Source: JAEEJA01 sp036343175
GTDB taxonomy: Bacteria; Bacillota; Clostridia; Lachnospirales; Lachnospiraceae
Length of the DNA: 64,000 bases
Direction: 5' to 3'
Assembly (NCBI GenBank): GCA_036343175.1
Contig: JAZASR010000002.1
Location: forward strand, 1 to 64,000
In this document: positions 44,685 through 54,302 of the stretch, piece after piece
How the letters are laid out: each line of letters starts with the position of its first letter
How positions within the stretch are numbered: the stretch's first letter is position 1
The notes under the pieces: generated by a model
Databases searched by the model: none
What the model saw: the letters and a program-made list of their open reading frames with translations, nothing else
Told to the model about the DNA's origin: nothing
Made by a program: the position numbers and the translations under genes

Positions 44685-46531
44685 TGCAGAGCTTACTTAA
44701 ATTCATTACATGCGGAAGCGTTGATGATGGAAAGTCCACACTTATCGGGCATATGCTTTATGATGCAAAGCTCATCTTCGCTGATCAGGAAAGGGCTCTG
44801 GAGCTCGACTCCAAAGTCGGTTCAGCAGGCGGCGGGATCGACTATTCACTCCTCCTTGACGGCCTTATGGCTGAACGTGAGCAGGGAATCACTATTGACG
44901 TTGCCTACAGATACTTTTCTACTGAGAACAGATCATTTATAGTAGCCGATACTCCGGGCCACGAAGAATATACAAGAAACATGGCTGTCGGCGCTTCATT
45001 TGCCGACCTTGCCGTCATCTTAATAGACGCATCAAAAGGTGTTCTTGTGCAGACTAAGCGCCACACCCGTATCTGCGCCCTCATGGGTATCAAGCATGTA
45101 GTATATGCTGTCAATAAGATGGATCTCATAGACTATGATGAGAATAAATATAAGGAAATAGTCACACACATTAAGCAGATGTGTGTTGAATACGATTTCA
45201 AGACATTTACAACTATACCTGTATCAGCAACTGTCGGTGACAACATAACAAAGAAATCCGGCCGTATGGCCTGGTATAAGGGACCTGCACTTCTCTCATA
45301 TCTTGAGACGATAGACGTTACAGATACCGAAGATCAGACAGGCTTTGCAATGCCTGTTCAGCGTGTCTGCAGACCTGATCGCAGCTTCCGCGGCTTCCAG
45401 GGTCAGGTCGAGGTAGGTAAACTTAAAGTGGGCGACGAGATCACAGTTCTTCCAAGCCATGAAACGGCTAAGGTAAGATCTCTTATGATCGCCGGTAAGG
45501 ATGCTCCCGAGATAAGTCTCGGCGAAGCTGCTACCATACAGCTCGACAAAGAGATAGATGTTTCCCGCGGATGCGTCATCAAGAAAGACCTTCATCTGCA
45601 TGTCGGCAAGATGTTCACGGCAAAGATCCTCTGGATGGATGACAACAGGCTCGTTGCAGGGAAGAACTTCTTCATGAAGCTCGGTACCCGTATGGTACCT
45701 GCAACTATCATGAATATTAAATACAAGATCGATGTAAACGAGGGCTCTCACATATCTACAGACAATCTCTTTAAGAATGAGATCGCTGTATGCGATATTT
45801 CCTGTGCTGATGACGTGGTTTACGACGAATTCGAGCACCACAAGGCACTTGGCGGCTTCATCATGATAGACCGCATCACGAATATGACATCTGCATGCGG
45901 CGTGGTCATGCATCCTCTCCGCAGGGGCGACAATGTCATCTGGCAGAATATGGATATCACAAGGACCCTGCGTTCGCAGCAGAAGGGTCAGTCTCCTTTT
46001 ACCATCTGGCTTACAGGCCTTTCAGGATCCGGCAAGTCCACTCTTGCCAATGAGCTTGAGAAGAAGTTCTTTGCTTTCGGACGTCACACCATGAGTCTCG
46101 ACGGCGATAACATCCGCATGGGTCTTAATAAAAACTTAGGCTTCAAGGAGCAGGACCGTATCGAGAACATCCGCCGTATAGCCGAGGTTGCTAAGCTTAT
46201 GAATGATGCCGGACTGATCGTATTCACTTCATTCATCTCTCCATTCAGATCTGACAGAATGAATGCCCGCGATATCATCGGCAGGGATAACTTCATAGAG
46301 ATCTATGTAAGCACTCCTCTTGAAGAATGTGAGAAGCGAGATGTCAAAGGTCTCTATAAGAAGGCACGTTCAGGCGAGATCCCTAACTTCTCAGGCATCT
46401 CAAGTCCTTATGAGCCTCCTGTCGATCCGGATATCACTATCGATACGACCGGAAAACCGCTCGACGAGACTGCAGATATGCTTATGGACCAGATCCGTAA
46501 GATCATAAAGGCGAGGGGACTGGAGGTCTGA
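44684..46531 (+). CDS. cysNC: Bifunctional sulfate adenylyltransferase GTPase and APS kinase
   Basis: A 615-aa fusion. Residues of about 1-430 are CysN, an EF-Tu-like GTPase with GSVDDGKSTLIGHML, DTPGHEEYTRNMA and NKMDL. From about 440 on is CysC with the P-loop GLSGSGKST, SLDGDNIRMGLNKNLGF and FISPFRSDR, which phosphorylates APS to PAPS. Together with CysD the product is PAPS. PAPS serves either reductive assimilation (needs CysH) or sulfotransferases. Only the second type of enzyme is seen nearby. Confidence 0.97.
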   Translation: MQSLLKFITCGSVDDGKSTLIGHMLYDAKLIFADQERALELDSKVGSAGGGIDYSLLLDGLMAEREQGITIDVAYRYFSTENRSFIVADTPGHEEYTRNMAVGASFADLAVILIDASKGVLVQTKRHTRICALMGIKHVVYAVNKMDLIDYDENKYKEIVTHIKQMCVEYDFKTFTTIPVSATVGDNITKKSGRMAWYKGPALLSYLETIDVTDTEDQTGFAMPVQRVCRPDRSFRGFQGQVEVGKLKVGDEITVLPSHETAKVRSLMIAGKDAPEISLGEAATIQLDKEIDVSRGCVIKKDLHLHVGKMFTAKILWMDDNRLVAGKNFFMKLGTRMVPATIMNIKYKIDVNEGSHISTDNLFKNEIAVCDISCADDVVYDEFEHHKALGGFIMIDRITNMTSACGVVMHPLRRGDNVIWQNMDITRTLRSQQKGQSPFTIWLTGLSGSGKSTLANELEKKFFAFGRHTMSLDGDNIRMGLNKNLGFKEQDRIENIRRIAEVAKLMNDAGLIVFTSFISPFRSDRMNARDIIGRDNFIEIYVSTPLEECEKRDVKGLYKKARSGEIPNFSGISSPYEPPVDPDITIDTTGKPLDETADMLMDQIRKIIKARGLEV

Positions 46532-46671
46532 TTCTCCACTGCATATATTTTCTATCCTCGTATCCGGAATATGGTTTTAAAGACGCTCTCATTCTTATGA
46601 ACGGACTTCACTGTATTCCGGCAACGGGGATTTTCTATGTACATGAAAGGTCAACAGGTAAAAAGCTTTCT

Positions 46672-47484
46672 ATGGGTAACATTAATAATATTGACGAGAT
46701 AGTCGATTCAAAAAAGGTACTTGAGGTCATCCGCGAGGCTTCTTTAAGAGCTTCTAATGCGATCATGGACATTTACCGGACAGGTGATTTCAGTATAGAA
46801 AGAAAAGCTGATGATTCACCTCTGACAAGGGCCGATAAGGCATCTAATGCCATTATTGTAAAAGCTCTCAGAGAAAACTTCCCTGACTTCGCAATACTTT
46901 CTGAAGAGGAAAAGGACAATAAAGAGAGGATGAATAATGACTTCTGCTTTGTTGTCGATCCCCTGGACGGTACTAAGGAATTTATAAAGAAGAACGGTCA
47001 GTTTACCACCAATATCGCTCTTACATATAAGCACAGATCGGTGCTTGGCCTCATAGAGCTTCCTGTAAAGCGCGAAGTCTATTGGGCAGCTCTCGGTAAA
47101 GGCTCTTATATGTCTGATGATCAGGGAAATGTGAGCCGCATCCATGTGTCACAGGTGACAGGACCTGATAAGATCCGCGTGGTCGAGAGCCTATCTCATA
47201 ATGCTCCTGAAATGGATGAGCTTATTCAGAAATACAATATCAAAAATTTTGTACAGATGGGTTCTTCCATTAAAGGCTGTCTTATAGCGCGCGGCGATGC
47301 GGAACTCTATTACCGCCACAATCCTACTATGGAGTGGGATACATGCGCTATGCAGATCATAGCTGAGGAAGCGGGCGCCATCTTCCGCCAGATGGATGAC
47401 AGCGAGATGCTTTATAACCGCGAGGATACAGTCAACCGCAAGGGGTTCTATATCATCAACGATGAAAGAAACAGACTCCGCTGA
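46672..47484 (+). CDS. cysQ: 3'(2'),5'-bisphosphate nucleotidase (PAP phosphatase)
   Basis: A 270-aa inositol-monophosphatase-fold enzyme that removes PAP, the by-product of PAPS use. Metal and active-site motifs are LSEEEKDN, DPLDGTKEFIKKNGQFTTNIAL and EWDTCAMQIIAEEAG. It completes the PAPS cycle in this operon. The frame stays open 25 codons further upstream and the ribosome-binding site before 46672 is weak, so the exact start is uncertain. It lies 140 bp after cysNC. A strong terminator follows. Confidence 0.93.
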   Translation: MGNINNIDEIVDSKKVLEVIREASLRASNAIMDIYRTGDFSIERKADDSPLTRADKASNAIIVKALRENFPDFAILSEEEKDNKERMNNDFCFVVDPLDGTKEFIKKNGQFTTNIALTYKHRSVLGLIELPVKREVYWAALGKGSYMSDDQGNVSRIHVSQVTGPDKIRVVESLSHNAPEMDELIQKYNIKNFVQMGSSIKGCLIARGDAELYYRHNPTMEWDTCAMQIIAEEAGAIFRQMDDSEMLYNREDTVNRKGFYIINDERNRLR

Positions 47485-47514
47485 TTAAAAAATTTCATAA
47501 TTATTAATAAGAGG

Positions 47515-47561
47515 CTCCATACAAAAAGACCCCATACATTTTGTATGGAGTCTTTTTTTTT
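47515..47561. terminator. Bidirectional terminator between cysQ and cheV
   Basis: Two alternative stems overlap: an outer 12-bp perfect stem (CTCCATACAAAA with TTTTGTATGGAG) and an inner AGACCCCATACA with TGTATGGAGTCT. T-tracts on both strands fit termination of the convergent cysQ and cheV transcripts. Confidence 0.9.
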
Positions 47562-47598
47562 ATGTTTTTTCCCGCATATGACCATGTGGTCTTTATAA

Positions 47599-48516
47599 TC
47601 AGTCACGTTTGGCAGCAAGCAGCTCATCGAGCTTAAGGATGAACTCTCCCATCTCGCTCTTGGAAAGCTGTGCATTGGCACCAAGGCTCTCACCCTTGCG
47701 GTACATCTCGTCATCGATCAGGGATGAAAAGATTATGACAGGGATATCCTTAAGATCAGGATCTTCACGCATGAGCTTAAGGAGTCTGTGGCCATCCATC
47801 TTAGGCATCTCAATATCGGTTACCACACACCTGACTTCCTTTTCGACAGTACCTTCATTCTTAAGGTTCTGGAGATAATTCCAGAGGTCAAGACCATTTG
47901 AGAATGAAGTAACATTTGTGAAACCTGCATCGTTAAGACCATTTGAGATCAGGCGGCGAAGGAATTGTGAATCCTCCGCATAAAGGATAGGCTTGTTATT
48001 CTTATCACGTTTGCCTAGGGCACGTACCTGGTTTAAGTTGATGCCGGCCTCCGGTGAGATCTCAGATACAATCTTCTCAAAATCTATCATGAGTATCAAT
48101 GTATCATTGAGATGGACTATACCTGTGATGACGCTGTCATGACCTGAATTGAGCATCGTGTCAGGCTCTATGATATTTGCCCAGTTAACTCTGTAGATAC
48201 CTACTACGTTCGTTACATGGAAACCGGTATTCACTTCATTGAAGCTCGTAATAAGCATCATATCATTCGAAGGGTCATCTGACTCGGGAAGATTTAAGCA
48301 GCGGGCAAGGTCAATGATAGATATCGTCTCACCGCGAGTGTTGAATGCCCCTTCTATGAAAGGATGAGCATTGGGAACAGTCGTCAGCTCCTGGTACTTC
48401 ATAACTTCACGGATCTTAGCGACGTTTATGCCATAATAATTTCCGCCAACAGTGAATTCAAGAATCTCAAGTTCATTGGTACCGCTCTCAAGCAGTATTC
48501 CTTTATCCTTTGCCAT
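47599..48516 (-). CDS. cheV: Chemotaxis coupling protein CheV (CheW plus receiver)
   Basis: A 305-aa adaptor linking chemoreceptors to CheA. Residues of about 15-150 form a CheW domain (LEILEFTVGGNYYGINVAKIREVM, GETISIIDLARCLN). About 170-300 form a receiver with ILYAEDS, the phosphoacceptor aspartate in VVTDIEMPKMDG, FSS and SKSE. Phosphorylation is thought to tune receptor coupling during adaptation. Strong CCGGAGGTG ribosome-binding site and its own promoter. It suggests a motile organism together with the MCP at 59.5 kb. Confidence 0.96.
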   Translation of the reverse strand: MAKDKGILLESGTNELEILEFTVGGNYYGINVAKIREVMKYQELTTVPNAHPFIEGAFNTRGETISIIDLARCLNLPESDDPSNDMMLITSFNEVNTGFHVTNVVGIYRVNWANIIEPDTMLNSGHDSVITGIVHLNDTLILMIDFEKIVSEISPEAGINLNQVRALGKRDKNNKPILYAEDSQFLRRLISNGLNDAGFTNVTSFSNGLDLWNYLQNLKNEGTVEKEVRCVVTDIEMPKMDGHRLLKLMREDPDLKDIPVIIFSSLIDDEMYRKGESLGANAQLSKSEMGEFILKLDELLAAKRD

Positions 48517-48551
48517 ATATACACCTCCGGAAAAATTTTAAACTTATAAAA

Positions 48552-48580
48552 ATTATACAACTTTATAATAAAAAAGTAAA
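48552..48580 (-). promoter_or_regulatory. Promoter of cheV
   Basis: TTTACT (48575-48580), a 17-bp spacer and a perfect TATAAT (48552-48557), about 35 bp before the cheV ATG. Confidence 0.7.
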
Positions 48581-48665
48581 ACAAAAGACCAGATAAATAA
48601 TGTAAATATACAGAAAAAACTGCTGCGCATAAAGCTTTAAGAATCCCTGCTGATCGAAGATAATG

Positions 48666-50480
48666 CTATCTGATATTAATTATCAGAAAACTTCCATCAT
48701 CTGCCGGTACGCAGTCAGCGTCCACAGAAGATCCGGATGCTATGTACAGGGTCCTGTCAGCGTTGTCAAGGGTGACTTTTGCCTTATACAGGTTTTCATC
48801 GGACTTTATGAACACGTATGTATTTCCGTTAATTACTGACTGTCTTACGTCACGAGCCATAAATGACTTAGCTGTAAGTAATGCAGGATCGTAATTAATA
48901 AATGGATCCGAAGATGATGACGAATTTGCGTTCCCGTCGTTATCACCGGTATCATCAGCCTTATCAGCATCGCTGTCATATGCCTTATCAGAGCTATCAG
49001 AATCGATATTATCAGGTACAGTATCGAGTACGCCCTCAGGCTCACCGGTAACTTTAGAAAGCAATGTGGATATTGCCCTTGCTGTATCCTTCTGCGCCTT
49101 TACTGTATAGACCTGCTGATAATCCTCAGCATCAACAATACTGTACATCTTGACCAGACCGGCGCTGTCCTTAAGTGAAAGCAGGTACATAGGACTGCCA
49201 TTAAGGTTTATAAGCGTAGGGAATGTAGCCTTATATCCATAATTCAGGACCTCGCCTTCCGCCGAGTCCATTACAGCGGTCTCTGTCGCGCCTGGTGTCA
49301 TGGTAAGGCAGGCCTCATGAGTCCTGAGGTCCACAAGTACGAAGCCCACGTTGGAATCATCTCCTGACGCCGAAGTCATGCCGGTATAGAGCCATATATC
49401 ATCATCCTTGGCAAGATAATTGTAGCCTTCAGAGGTCTTAATAACTCCCTCCTGGCCAATTATGGAATTTATGAAGCCCTTCTGATATTTACCATAGTCG
49501 TTAAGTTCCTGTATTACAAGGTCTGCCGGATATATCCTGTCGACCCAGTTAGGAACATCTTTAAGTCCGTACCTTTTTGATGTGCCTTTCACAGGGTCAA
49601 ATATTATAACTCCTGTCACCCTCTTCTTTGAGAAAATGCCGGTATATCCATATGTCGTGCAGACATAGTATGGATCTCCCTTTTCATCTATCTCAAAGCT
49701 CGGATTCTCAAAAAGCGAAAATGGATGCTGAAAGCAAAGCTTCCTGTAAATATTTTCATTAAGATAGCCGCCGGGAACATAATGCATCTTATTCTTCAGA
49801 CGGACAAGCTCTGTCTGGCCGGATGTCGAACTGACTATGATGTAGCCGGGTATCCCTGACCCTCTGTTCTTAAGATACTTAATGAAACCGTCATACTGAA
49901 GCGGAGTAACACGGGCGGTCTGCCCCTGATATGAGATCTGGGAATATTCAGGAGAGACCTTGAACTGTGATACCAGATCAGTCATTCGTCCCATTACCTT
50001 GTCTCCAAGAAGGACAGCGGACTTGCGGTCGATTATCGCTGTCTGTTTGAAGTCATATCCCGGTATCTCGGAAAACTCAACCTTCTCAACAGGGATCCTC
50101 TTTGAGTAGGAGCGGGATATGAAAAAAGGTGAGAATATGATCTGTGACAGAAACGGAACTACTATAATAAGCCCTGCAAGGACCAGAATCACTTTTGAAA
50201 ATGGAAACCCGCCATGAAGCGTATGTATCTTAAATGGCTTATTCTTTCCATGCTCGATGTAGATGGGATTCTTAGAAAATACCAGACCTGCAAGTACCAG
50301 TAATATGAATATTGAGATCCACATCTGGATTGAGGATATATGGATCGCAGGATAAAAAAGATAGTACCAGGCAGCTGTATAAGCTAAAAAGCTTAAGAAC
50401 TTTATAGCAATATGGGATCTTCTGGCAAATATGATCATTACAAGAGCAAGCAGACCCATCAGAATAAATTTTGCTTCCAT
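48666..50480 (-). CDS. Uncharacterised membrane protein with large extracytoplasmic domain
   Basis: A 604-aa protein I do not recognise. Residues of about 1-145 hold four hydrophobic helices (for example FILMGLLALVMIIF, WISIFILLVLAGLVF, VILVLAGLIIVVPFLS). The remaining about 450 residues look extracytoplasmic, rich in beta-strand and tyrosine, with repeated short Gly/Asp turns (KDDDIWLYTG, NGSPMYLLSLKD). A Ser/Asp-rich linker of about 45 residues lies near 480-530. No catalytic motif is evident. A TTG upstream is possible, but ATG at 50480 follows GGAGGAAC. It has its own promoter and lies downstream of folA. Confidence 0.7.
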   Translation of the reverse strand: MEAKFILMGLLALVMIIFARRSHIAIKFLSFLAYTAAWYYLFYPAIHISSIQMWISIFILLVLAGLVFSKNPIYIEHGKNKPFKIHTLHGGFPFSKVILVLAGLIIVVPFLSQIIFSPFFISRSYSKRIPVEKVEFSEIPGYDFKQTAIIDRKSAVLLGDKVMGRMTDLVSQFKVSPEYSQISYQGQTARVTPLQYDGFIKYLKNRGSGIPGYIIVSSTSGQTELVRLKNKMHYVPGGYLNENIYRKLCFQHPFSLFENPSFEIDEKGDPYYVCTTYGYTGIFSKKRVTGVIIFDPVKGTSKRYGLKDVPNWVDRIYPADLVIQELNDYGKYQKGFINSIIGQEGVIKTSEGYNYLAKDDDIWLYTGMTSASGDDSNVGFVLVDLRTHEACLTMTPGATETAVMDSAEGEVLNYGYKATFPTLINLNGSPMYLLSLKDSAGLVKMYSIVDAEDYQQVYTVKAQKDTARAISTLLSKVTGEPEGVLDTVPDNIDSDSSDKAYDSDADKADDTGDNDGNANSSSSSDPFINYDPALLTAKSFMARDVRQSVINGNTYVFIKSDENLYKAKVTLDNADRTLYIASGSSVDADCVPADDGSFLIINIR

Positions 50481-50561
50481 AATAATAAGTTCCTCCAAAT
50501 CAGACAGCTATACTGCTGCAGCATTATTGATCGCTGATACGCAATCAATACTATCTGAAAT

Positions 50562-50590
50562 ATTATATTCCTACTTTTCTAAAATATCAA
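50562..50590 (-). promoter_or_regulatory. Promoter of the uncharacterised membrane protein gene
   Basis: TTGATA (50585-50590), a 17-bp spacer and a perfect TATAAT (50562-50567) on the minus strand, in the gap after folA. Confidence 0.72.
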
Positions 50591-50603
50591 ATGCTGTCAA
50601 AAA

Positions 50604-51107
50604 TTACTTAATCCTTTTATAAGTCATATAGTAATAGATGATATCTCCCATTATCTGCTCGTCGCTGATGTAAGCGACCTGCCAGCCCTCATCATTATCA
50701 AGATCCGGCATAAAAGTATCTGCCTCATATTCATAATCTACACGTGTGATAAGTGCCTCATCGCAGTATGGAAGAAACTGTTCGTATATGCTTCCGCCGC
50801 CTGCCACGAATATATCATCAGTATTCAGATCTGAGACAAGCTTAAGAGCCTCTTCTACGCTGTGGGCAAGGGTAGAAGTGCTTTCACTTATGTCATTTGG
50901 AATCGTATCCTTCTTTGTCAGAATGATGTTATTGCGGCCTGAAAGAGGCCTTTTATGAGGAAATGTATTAAGAGTCTTCCTTCCGTATATAAGGGTCTTA
51001 CCGGCTGTAAGCATATGAAAACGCTGCATGTCCTCAGGTATGGTTACACACTGCCCTCCATGAATGCCTATAGCGAAATTGTTGTCTGCCAATGCTATTA
51101 ATTTCAA
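50604..51107 (-). CDS. folA: Dihydrofolate reductase
   Basis: A 167-aa NADPH-dependent reductase giving tetrahydrofolate. It shows LIALADNNFAIGIHG at the N-terminus, PEDMQRFHMLTAGKTLIYGRKT (cofactor loop), and IFVAGGGSIYEQFLPYCDEALITRVDYEYEADTFMPD at the C-terminus. The start codon is TTG, with AAAGGTGCGG upstream. The central substrate acidic residue position (Glu25 of PED) fits Gram-positive enzymes. No thymidylate synthase gene is adjacent. Confidence 0.92.
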   Translation of the reverse strand: MKLIALADNNFAIGIHGGQCVTIPEDMQRFHMLTAGKTLIYGRKTLNTFPHKRPLSGRNNIILTKKDTIPNDISESTSTLAHSVEEALKLVSDLNTDDIFVAGGGSIYEQFLPYCDEALITRVDYEYEADTFMPDLDNDEGWQVAYISDEQIMGDIIYYYMTYKRIK

Positions 51108-51203
51108 AATATCCGCACCTTTCCTGAATTACTTCAGATCATATATCAGAATTTATTAAACGATCATTATGGTCGCAAATGACCTTCCTTTAGTTACTTT
51201 TAA

Positions 51204-52094
51204 TCATAAGTTAAAGTCTCTCTGACGGGCTGCTTCATAAAGCATGACTGACGCAGCAACACCCGCATTAAGGGATTCAAGACCATTCTGCATAGGGATA
51301 TACAGACGGGCATTGCAGGCTTCTTCTGTTTCTTTACTGATGCCATTTGCTTCATTGCCTATAACAAATACCGAAGGAATCTTAAGATCACATTTATCGT
51401 AACGCATTGATGCAGCCGGGAAAGTACCGAATATGGTGAATCCCCTGCTCTTAAGCTTATTCAATGTTTCCGGCAGCGCACAGTAGATAAATGGCACTTC
51501 ATATATAGCCCCCATTGTAGATCTTATGACTTTCGGACTCGTAATATCTACTGTATCCCGGCTCATCAGGATAATATCAACGCCGGTTCCGAGACATGTG
51601 CGGACAATTGTACCCAGGTTTCCCGGATCATTCAGAGCGTCAAGGGCCAGTATCAGACGCTTTTGCTTTGACAGAGCTTTATCCGATGACTTTATATCTT
51701 CTGCCGATCCGGCCTTTATCTCATCTTCAGAAGCATGGGCTTTTCTGTCAAGGATCTCATCTAAGTCATATTCAGGCATTTTCGAGATCACCATGATTCC
51801 CTGACTGTTTACGGTTTCAGAGATCTTCTTAAATGCCTCATCAGCAAGGACATAGACCTTATCCTGCTCAATTCCGTTAAGGACATTCTTTTCTCTAAAA
51901 AGATCCCTGTCAAGGAATTCTTTATTAACAAGTATCTCCTCTGCGAAGCCTCGCTTTACAGCTTCCTCACATATCCTTAAGCCTTCTGCGGCAAATCTCT
52001 TCTCTTCCCTGCGAAACTTCCTGCTCTTCATGAGCTTCTCTAAATACCTGATATGTTTATTGGAGCTGCTCGTAATTTCCTGAAATTTTCCCAT
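51204..52094 (-). CDS. SpoU/TrmH-family RNA 2'-O-methyltransferase
   Basis: A 296-aa SAM-dependent methyltransferase with an N-terminal substrate-binding domain (SSSNKHIRYLEKLMKSRKFRREEKRFAAEGLRI) and a trefoil-knot SPOUT domain. The three SPOUT motifs are visible: LDALNDPGNLGTIVRTCLGTG, FVIGNEANGIS and IPMQNGLESLNAGVAASVMLYEAARQR. It may modify rRNA or tRNA; the target nucleotide cannot be inferred. An insert of about 25 residues rich in Lys and Ser (ASEDEIKAGSAEDIKSSDKA) is unusual for the family. Confidence 0.93.
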   Translation of the reverse strand: MGKFQEITSSSNKHIRYLEKLMKSRKFRREEKRFAAEGLRICEEAVKRGFAEEILVNKEFLDRDLFREKNVLNGIEQDKVYVLADEAFKKISETVNSQGIMVISKMPEYDLDEILDRKAHASEDEIKAGSAEDIKSSDKALSKQKRLILALDALNDPGNLGTIVRTCLGTGVDIILMSRDTVDITSPKVIRSTMGAIYEVPFIYCALPETLNKLKSRGFTIFGTFPAASMRYDKCDLKIPSVFVIGNEANGISKETEEACNARLYIPMQNGLESLNAGVAASVMLYEAARQRDFNL

Positions 52095-52261
52095 ATAATA
52101 ATCCCTTTATAGTTATTTATCCATATATTCCGGTGATCCTTCATAATATGATCGTAAAAAACATGGGGTCAAAGTGCTTTACGATGGCTGCATCCGATTC
52201 ATAGACCCTCATCATATGATCGTATCAGACGATGGTCAAAGATCACATATTTCCAATGAGA

Positions 52262-53326
52262 TCAATAAGACTTAAGTTTCCTTGTCTGCTCCTCCTCAAT
52301 GAGCTGGAATATGATCTCATCGAGGTCCCCATTGAGGATCTCATTGATACGGTGGGATGTAAATTTGATCCTGTGGTCTGTGACACGGCCCTGGGGAAAG
52401 TTATAGGTGCGGATCTTCTCTGATCTGTCTCCGGTGCCTACCTGAGAGCGGCGCTCTGAAGCCTCTTCTGACTGTTTTCTTGTGAGTTCCATATCGTAAA
52501 GCCTTGACTTAAGGACCTTCATGGCCTTTGCCTTATTCTTGATCTGACTTTTTTCATCCTGACAGGTGACCACGAGCCCGGTCGGCAGATGGGTAATGCG
52601 GACAGCCGAATCAGTAGTATTAACGCACTGACCGCCATTTCCGGAAGCCCTGTAAACGTCGATCTTGAGATCATTGGGGTCTATATTTACTTCCACATCT
52701 TCGGCTTCAGGCATTATAGCGACAGTAGCAGTTGACGTATGGATACGGCCTCCCGACTCGGTCACCGGCACGCGCTGCACCCTGTGAACACCGCTCTCAT
52801 ACTTAAGTCTCGAATAAGCTCCAAGACCGCTGATCATAAAGACTATTTCCTTATATCCTCCGATACCGTTCTCATTGAAGCTGATGACCTCTGTGCGCCA
52901 GCCTCTTCTTTCAGAATATTTGGAATACATCCTGTAAAGGTCGCCGGCAAAAAGAGCAGCCTCATCGCCGCCTGCGCCGGCACGGATCTCAACATATACG
53001 TTTCTGTCATCATTGGGATCCTTAGGCAGAAGAAGCATTTTCAATTCTTTTTCTACGACGGGAAGCTTCTCCTTAGACTCCTCTATCTCATCACGGGCCA
53101 GGGCGATAAGCTCTTCATCTTCTTCATTGCTTATGATATTCTTAGCATCCTCTATCTCCTGAAGCAGATCCTGATACTGCCTGTACTTGCCGGTAATATC
53201 ATTAAGCCTGTTCTGCTCCTTAAGGAGCTTTTTATAACTGTCAGGATCGACCATTACCTTAGGATCAGCAAGTTTCAGATTTACCTCGGTAAGATTCTTA
53301 TTTAATTCATCAAGATTTTCAAACAT
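52262..53326 (-). CDS. prfA: Peptide chain release factor 1
   Basis: A 354-aa factor that ends translation at UAA and UAG. The GGQ peptidyl-hydrolysis motif is in GNGGQCVNTTDSAVR, and the stop-codon motif PxT is PVT in RVPVTESGGRIHTS. Domain 1 is a coiled region at the N-terminus. The frame extends 20 codons upstream, but the family start MFENLDELNKNL is at 53326; its ribosome-binding site is poor (GAAAGAAAAATTCC). It is followed upstream in the transcript by prmC, whose product methylates the GGQ glutamine. Confidence 0.97.
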   Translation of the reverse strand: MFENLDELNKNLTEVNLKLADPKVMVDPDSYKKLLKEQNRLNDITGKYRQYQDLLQEIEDAKNIISNEEDEELIALARDEIEESKEKLPVVEKELKMLLLPKDPNDDRNVYVEIRAGAGGDEAALFAGDLYRMYSKYSERRGWRTEVISFNENGIGGYKEIVFMISGLGAYSRLKYESGVHRVQRVPVTESGGRIHTSTATVAIMPEAEDVEVNIDPNDLKIDVYRASGNGGQCVNTTDSAVRITHLPTGLVVTCQDEKSQIKNKAKAMKVLKSRLYDMELTRKQSEEASERRSQVGTGDRSEKIRTYNFPQGRVTDHRIKFTSHRINEILNGDLDEIIFQLIEEEQTRKLKSY

Positions 53327-53447
53327 GGAATTTTTCTTTCTATATATATATTTATCAATTGACTTGAAAATAATGATATCTGTCATTATCGGATATCATA
53401 TGATATCAGTTATCGGTTCTTTGATAGTTCTTTGAGTTCATAAATAG

Positions 53448-54299
53448 CTAAGGCATCTTTATGACCGCAAAACGGTCATTGCCGGAAATATCTTTCCTGA
53501 TGGAAATATCCGGAAAGCCTTTATTTGAAAATATTTCAGCGACCCTGCTTCCCTGATCATATCCTATTTCCAATAATATGAGTCCATGATCATTCAAATG
53601 AGCTTTTGCTTCTTCAGCTATAATTCTGTAATATAACAGACCATCCTGTCCTCCATCAAGCGCCTCCCATGGATCGCAGTCCTTAACTTCAGGATCAAGC
53701 CCATAGATATCATCTGTTGGTATATAAGGCGGATTTGAAATGATGATATCGAATCTTCCATCTATGTTTTCAAACATATCGCTCTTAATAAATGTGATTC
53801 TGGCCTTGTTCTTTTCCGCATTCTTTCCGGCTATAAAAAGCGCCTTATCGGAAATATCAGAGGCAGCAGCATATGAACATATATGCCGCTTATCGAGCTC
53901 TTTTTTTACAGTTACCGCAATACATCCTGAACCCGTACAGAGATCCAATATATTGCAGACACCGGATATATTAAGAGCAAAAGAGATAGCCAGCTCTGCA
54001 AGTTCCTCAGTCTCCTGCCGGGGGATCAGCACATCGGGCGTAACTAAAAAATCATAGCCATAGAAATTCTGGACCCCGGTTATATGCTGCAGCGGAATAT
54101 GGCTTTCTCTTTTCTCTATGCAGACCCGGAAAGCATCTGCCCTGTCATCGGGTACATGCTCACGTTCATGAAGCATGTATCTGCCGCGGTCATATCCTGA
54201 TACATATGATAACAGCAGAAAGGCATCAGTGTCATGATCGCTTATGCCTGCTGCCTTTAAGGATGTCTTTCCCTCATTCAATAACTCACGCCAGGTCAT
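53448..54299 (-). CDS. prmC: Release factor glutamine methyltransferase
   Basis: A 283-aa SAM-dependent enzyme that N5-methylates the glutamine of the GGQ motif of release factors. N-terminal helical domain, then the SAM-binding ILDLCTGSGCIAVTVKKEL and the catalytic NPPY in IISNPPYIPTDDI. It lies 3 bp after the DUF1385 gene and upstream of prfA, the common order in Clostridia. AAGGTAAGAT precedes ATG. Confidence 0.96.
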   Translation of the reverse strand: MTWRELLNEGKTSLKAAGISDHDTDAFLLLSYVSGYDRGRYMLHEREHVPDDRADAFRVCIEKRESHIPLQHITGVQNFYGYDFLVTPDVLIPRQETEELAELAISFALNISGVCNILDLCTGSGCIAVTVKKELDKRHICSYAAASDISDKALFIAGKNAEKNKARITFIKSDMFENIDGRFDIIISNPPYIPTDDIYGLDPEVKDCDPWEALDGGQDGLLYYRIIAEEAKAHLNDHGLILLEIGYDQGSRVAEIFSNKGFPDISIRKDISGNDRFAVIKMP

Positions 54300-54302
54300 A
54301 TC

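Noticed and set aside
45296..45913. 205-residue minus-strand frame inside cysNC
   Set aside because: It is a shadow of the conserved CysN coding sequence on the plus strand.
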